From Olivibacter sp. XZL3 (GTDB taxonomy: Bacteria > Bacteroidota > Bacteroidia > Sphingobacteriales > Sphingobacteriaceae): DNA of 64,000 bases. Shown one piece after another: positions 61,948-64,000 of the stretch (position 1 is the first letter of the stretch; every line of letters begins with the position of its first letter). Position numbers and translations under genes: made by a program. The DNA lies in the NCBI RefSeq assembly GCF_004368405.1, contig NZ_SBJH01000010.1:62001-126000 (forward strand), given 5' to 3'. The notes beneath the pieces were generated by a model. The model was not told where the DNA came from. It saw only the letters and a program-made list of their open reading frames with translations, and did not search any database.

Positions 61948-63027
61948 TTAAATAGTATTTCCTTGCTCTTTATTAACGGATACATATCCGCTGAGCGCGT
62001 TCAGGAGTTGTTGATTTTCGGTCGGCGTTCCAACCGTAATACGGAGGCAGCCTTCGCACAATATCACTGAAGATCGGTCGCGCACAATAATACCTAATTC
62101 AACAAGGTAATTGTAAACCGCTTTAGGGGCGGTCATTTTTACCAAAATGAAATTTGCCTCCGAAGGATATAGGTGTTGGACGAAAGGCAATGTGCTTAGG
62201 CTTGCAGCGAGCTTTTCTCTTTCTGCAACCGTAGTCTTTATCCAGGTGTTGATTTCGTCTACATTCTCCAGCGCTTGTAATGCCAATGTTTGCGAGGCCT
62301 CGTTAATGTTGTATGGAGGTTTGATCTTATTGAATACATGAATAATGTCGCTGGCGGCAAATGCCATACCGATTCGCAGTCCCGCTAAACCCCACGCCTT
62401 TGAGAGCGTCTGTAGGATTACCAAGTTGTTGTATTCGGCCAACTCCTGTGTAAAAGAGCGTTGTCTGGCAAAGTTGATATACGCTTCATCTACAACCACT
62501 ATGCCGTTAAAGTTATTCAACAGTGTTTCAATATCGCTTCTGTTGATGGCGTTTCCTGTCGGATTATTTGGCGAGCAGATAAAAATGATCTTGCTGTATT
62601 CGTCAATTGCTTCTGCAATACCGTTCAAATCGAGCTGAAAATCGGAGGTGAGCGGAACACGTTTAATAAGTACATCGTTGATATTGGCCGAGACTTCATA
62701 CATGCCGTACGTTGGCGGAACGATAATGATATTGTCTACACCTGGGCGACAAAACGCTCGGAATAACAGGTCGATCGCCTCATCGCTGCCATTGCCGATA
62801 AAAATATGCTCAGGCGGAACGCCTTTGACTTGACTGATTTTTGTCTTCAAGCGTCCCTGCAAAGGGTCAGGATATCGGTTGTAATTGGTCGGTAGCGGCG
62901 ATCCGAATGCGTTTTCATTGGCATCCAGCAGGATGGAGGCCTCTCCCTTAAATTCATCCCTTGCGGAAGAATAAGGCGTCAGTCTTTTTATATTTTCCCT
63001 TAACAGGTTTTCGATATTGACAAGCAT
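61948..63027 (-). CDS. hisC: Histidinol-phosphate aminotransferase
   Basis: HisC transfers an amino group to imidazole acetol phosphate. The 359-residue class II PLP enzyme has LLDANENAFGSP at the substrate-binding N-terminus, SPNNPTGN, VVDEAYINF, and the PLP lysine Lys210 in LSKAWGLAGLRIG. It ends with a Gln/Asn tail. It is separated from hisD by 53 nt with a 7-bp tandem repeat. Confidence 0.97.
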   Translation of the reverse strand: MLVNIENLLRENIKRLTPYSSARDEFKGEASILLDANENAFGSPLPTNYNRYPDPLQGRLKTKISQVKGVPPEHIFIGNGSDEAIDLLFRAFCRPGVDNIIIVPPTYGMYEVSANINDVLIKRVPLTSDFQLDLNGIAEAIDEYSKIIFICSPNNPTGNAINRSDIETLLNNFNGIVVVDEAYINFARQRSFTQELAEYNNLVILQTLSKAWGLAGLRIGMAFAASDIIHVFNKIKPPYNINEASQTLALQALENVDEINTWIKTTVAEREKLAASLSTLPFVQHLYPSEANFILVKMTAPKAVYNYLVELGIIVRDRSSVILCEGCLRITVGTPTENQQLLNALSGYVSVNKEQGNTI

Positions 63028-63036
63028 GTTTGAAAA

Positions 63037-63064
63037 AAAAAGTAAAAAGTAAAAAGTAAAAAGT
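63037..63064. repeat. Four tandem 7-bp repeats between hisD and hisC
   Basis: AAAAAGT occurs four times without change (ACTTTTT on the coding strand of the operon), continued by a longer A run at 63033-63036. It lies 9-37 nt before the hisC start codon. Copy number in such repeats can change by slippage. Confidence 0.85.
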
Positions 63065-63080
63065 AAATTTTAACTAACAA

Positions 63081-64000
63081 CTAACCTTTTAACCGTACGC
63101 TTACTGCGTTTTTATGGGCCTGTAGCCCTTCGAGCTCGGCTAATATTTCTACAGTAGGTCCGAGTTGTTTGATACCGTCGGATGTAATATGCTGAAAAGT
63201 AATTTTTTTAATAAAAGAATCTACCGACACCCCGGCATAAGCCTTTGCATAAGCGCTTGTAGGTAAGGTGTGGTTGGTGCCAGAAGCATAATCTCCTGCA
63301 CTTTCAGGGGTTAAATGCCCTAAGAAGACCGAACCTGCGTTTATTATTCGGTTCGTAATTGATTGCCAATTGTCGAGTGCAAGGATAAGATGTTCAGGTG
63401 CATAGGCGTTACTAAATGCCATGGCATCTATTAAGTCGTTACACAATATGGCATAGGAGTTAGCAATGGCGGCTCGTGCGATTTCGGCTCTCGGTAATAT
63501 ATCGATTTGTTTGGCCAGTTGTTGATTAACCTCTTTTATGATGGACTCGCTATCGGTCACCAAAATGGCTTGGCTATCTTTACCATGTTCGGCCTGAGCC
63601 AAAAGATCGGCTGCCACAAATACCGGATTACTTGTCCGGTCGGCTATGATCAGCACTTCCGAGGGGCCCGCGGGCATATCGATCGCTGTATTGGTAGTGG
63701 CTTGTACCGTGGTTTTTGCCTTTGTAACGAATTGATTTCCCGGTCCGAATATTTTGTCGACCTTCGGAACGGTTGCCGTTCCATACGCCATGGCTGCAAT
63801 AGCTTGGGCACCACCAATAAGGTAAATCCGTTTTATTTTCAATAAATAGGCACAATAGGCGATATAACCATTGATAAGGCCATTGGCTTGTGGTGGACAG
63901 CAGACCACAATTTCCCTGCATCCGGCAATACGAGCGGGCACGCCAAGCATCAGGAAGGTGCTGGGAAGTACCGCCGAACCGCCGGGCACATAAAGTCCTA
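63081..64000 (-). CDS. hisD: Histidinol dehydrogenase, partial (5' end outside window)
   Basis: HisD oxidises histidinol to histidine in two NAD-dependent steps. The visible 306 residues run from GLYVPGG to the stop at 63081 and contain VYFGPG-like (IFGPGNQFVTKAK), the catalytic histidine region LLAQAEHGKDSQA, NAGSVFLGHLTPESAGDYASGTNHTLPTS, and the C-terminal ITSDGI. The open frame continues to the right edge, so about 125 residues are missing. It is the first gene of the operon seen here; hisG is presumably upstream. Confidence 0.96.
   Translation of the reverse strand, partial: GLYVPGGSAVLPSTFLMLGVPARIAGCREIVVCCPPQANGLINGYIAYCAYLLKIKRIYLIGGAQAIAAMAYGTATVPKVDKIFGPGNQFVTKAKTTVQATTNTAIDMPAGPSEVLIIADRTSNPVFVAADLLAQAEHGKDSQAILVTDSESIIKEVNQQLAKQIDILPRAEIARAAIANSYAILCNDLIDAMAFSNAYAPEHLILALDNWQSITNRIINAGSVFLGHLTPESAGDYASGTNHTLPTSAYAKAYAGVSVDSFIKKITFQHITSDGIKQLGPTVEILAELEGLQAHKNAVSVRLKG

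Overview
The window is chromosomal DNA from a member of the Bacteroidota, most likely family Sphingobacteriaceae (Pedobacter/Sphingobacterium/Olivibacter-like); I cannot name the genus. The evidence is the gene order nadK-uppS-bamA-skp-skp, the order rpmB-rpmG-DUF4295-ftsY-rimO, a bacillithiol enzyme (BshC), a TonB-dependent receptor, SusD-free outer-membrane proteins, and repeated Bacteroidota-type promoter elements (TAnnTTTG, once with TTTG at the ideal 19-nt spacing before a tRNA). Shine-Dalgarno sequences are mostly absent. Nearly all of it is housekeeping DNA; I see no prophage, CRISPR array or complete insertion sequence.

Layout. 1-6.5 kb: envelope biogenesis (tail of a CBS-domain protein, NAD kinase, undecaprenyl diphosphate synthase, BamA, two Skp/OmpH chaperones). 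6.7-16.3 kb: a haem cluster (hemA, a hemC-hemD fusion, hemB, hemL, hemE, hemJ) that encloses a histidine kinase, a response regulator and a small TPR membrane protein. 16.3-24.9 kb, minus strand: a DUF2723/GT117-type membrane glycosyltransferase, a MmcQ/YjbR protein, bshC, rimO, ftsY, DUF4295, rpmG and rpmB. 25.1-34.3 kb: the most distinctive block, a putative acetate/short-chain-acid module made of an orphan zinc-ribbon/HTH protein of transposase ancestry, a porin, an MHS-family symporter, two tiny membrane proteins, a CrbS-like transporter-histidine kinase fusion, a receiver-only response regulator and acetyl-CoA synthetase. 34.4-37.1 kb: csbD-like gene, surE, a small membrane protein and lpxB. 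37.2-47.5 kb: mixed genes including a TonB receptor, lipoproteins, a Gre-like factor, a MazG-like pyrophosphohydrolase divergent from ssb across a perfect 30-bp palindrome, an SDR, a flippase-like protein and a C1 peptidase. 47.6-50.6 kb: a second DUF2723/GT117 paralogue. 50.9-56.9 kb: tRNA-Gln, prs, L25/Ctc, pth, an ArsC/Spx-like protein, an M1 peptidase and a carboxypeptidase-regulatory-like protein. 57-64 kb, minus strand: the histidine operon hisD(partial)-C-B-H-A-F-IE with a WD40-repeat gene as its last cistron.

The haem genes cover glutamyl-tRNA to coproporphyrinogen III plus the protoporphyrinogen oxidase HemJ. The his genes cover the route from phosphoribosyl-ATP to histidine except HisG, which presumably lies just beyond 64,000. 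prs, between the two clusters, supplies PRPP for histidine and nucleotides. The acs block looks like a sense-import-activate unit: outer-membrane entry by the porin, inner-membrane symport, sensing by the SLC5-kinase fusion, and activation to acetyl-CoA. Many spacers carry short-unit A/C- or T-rich simple repeats ending close to start codons, the main non-coding peculiarity of the window.
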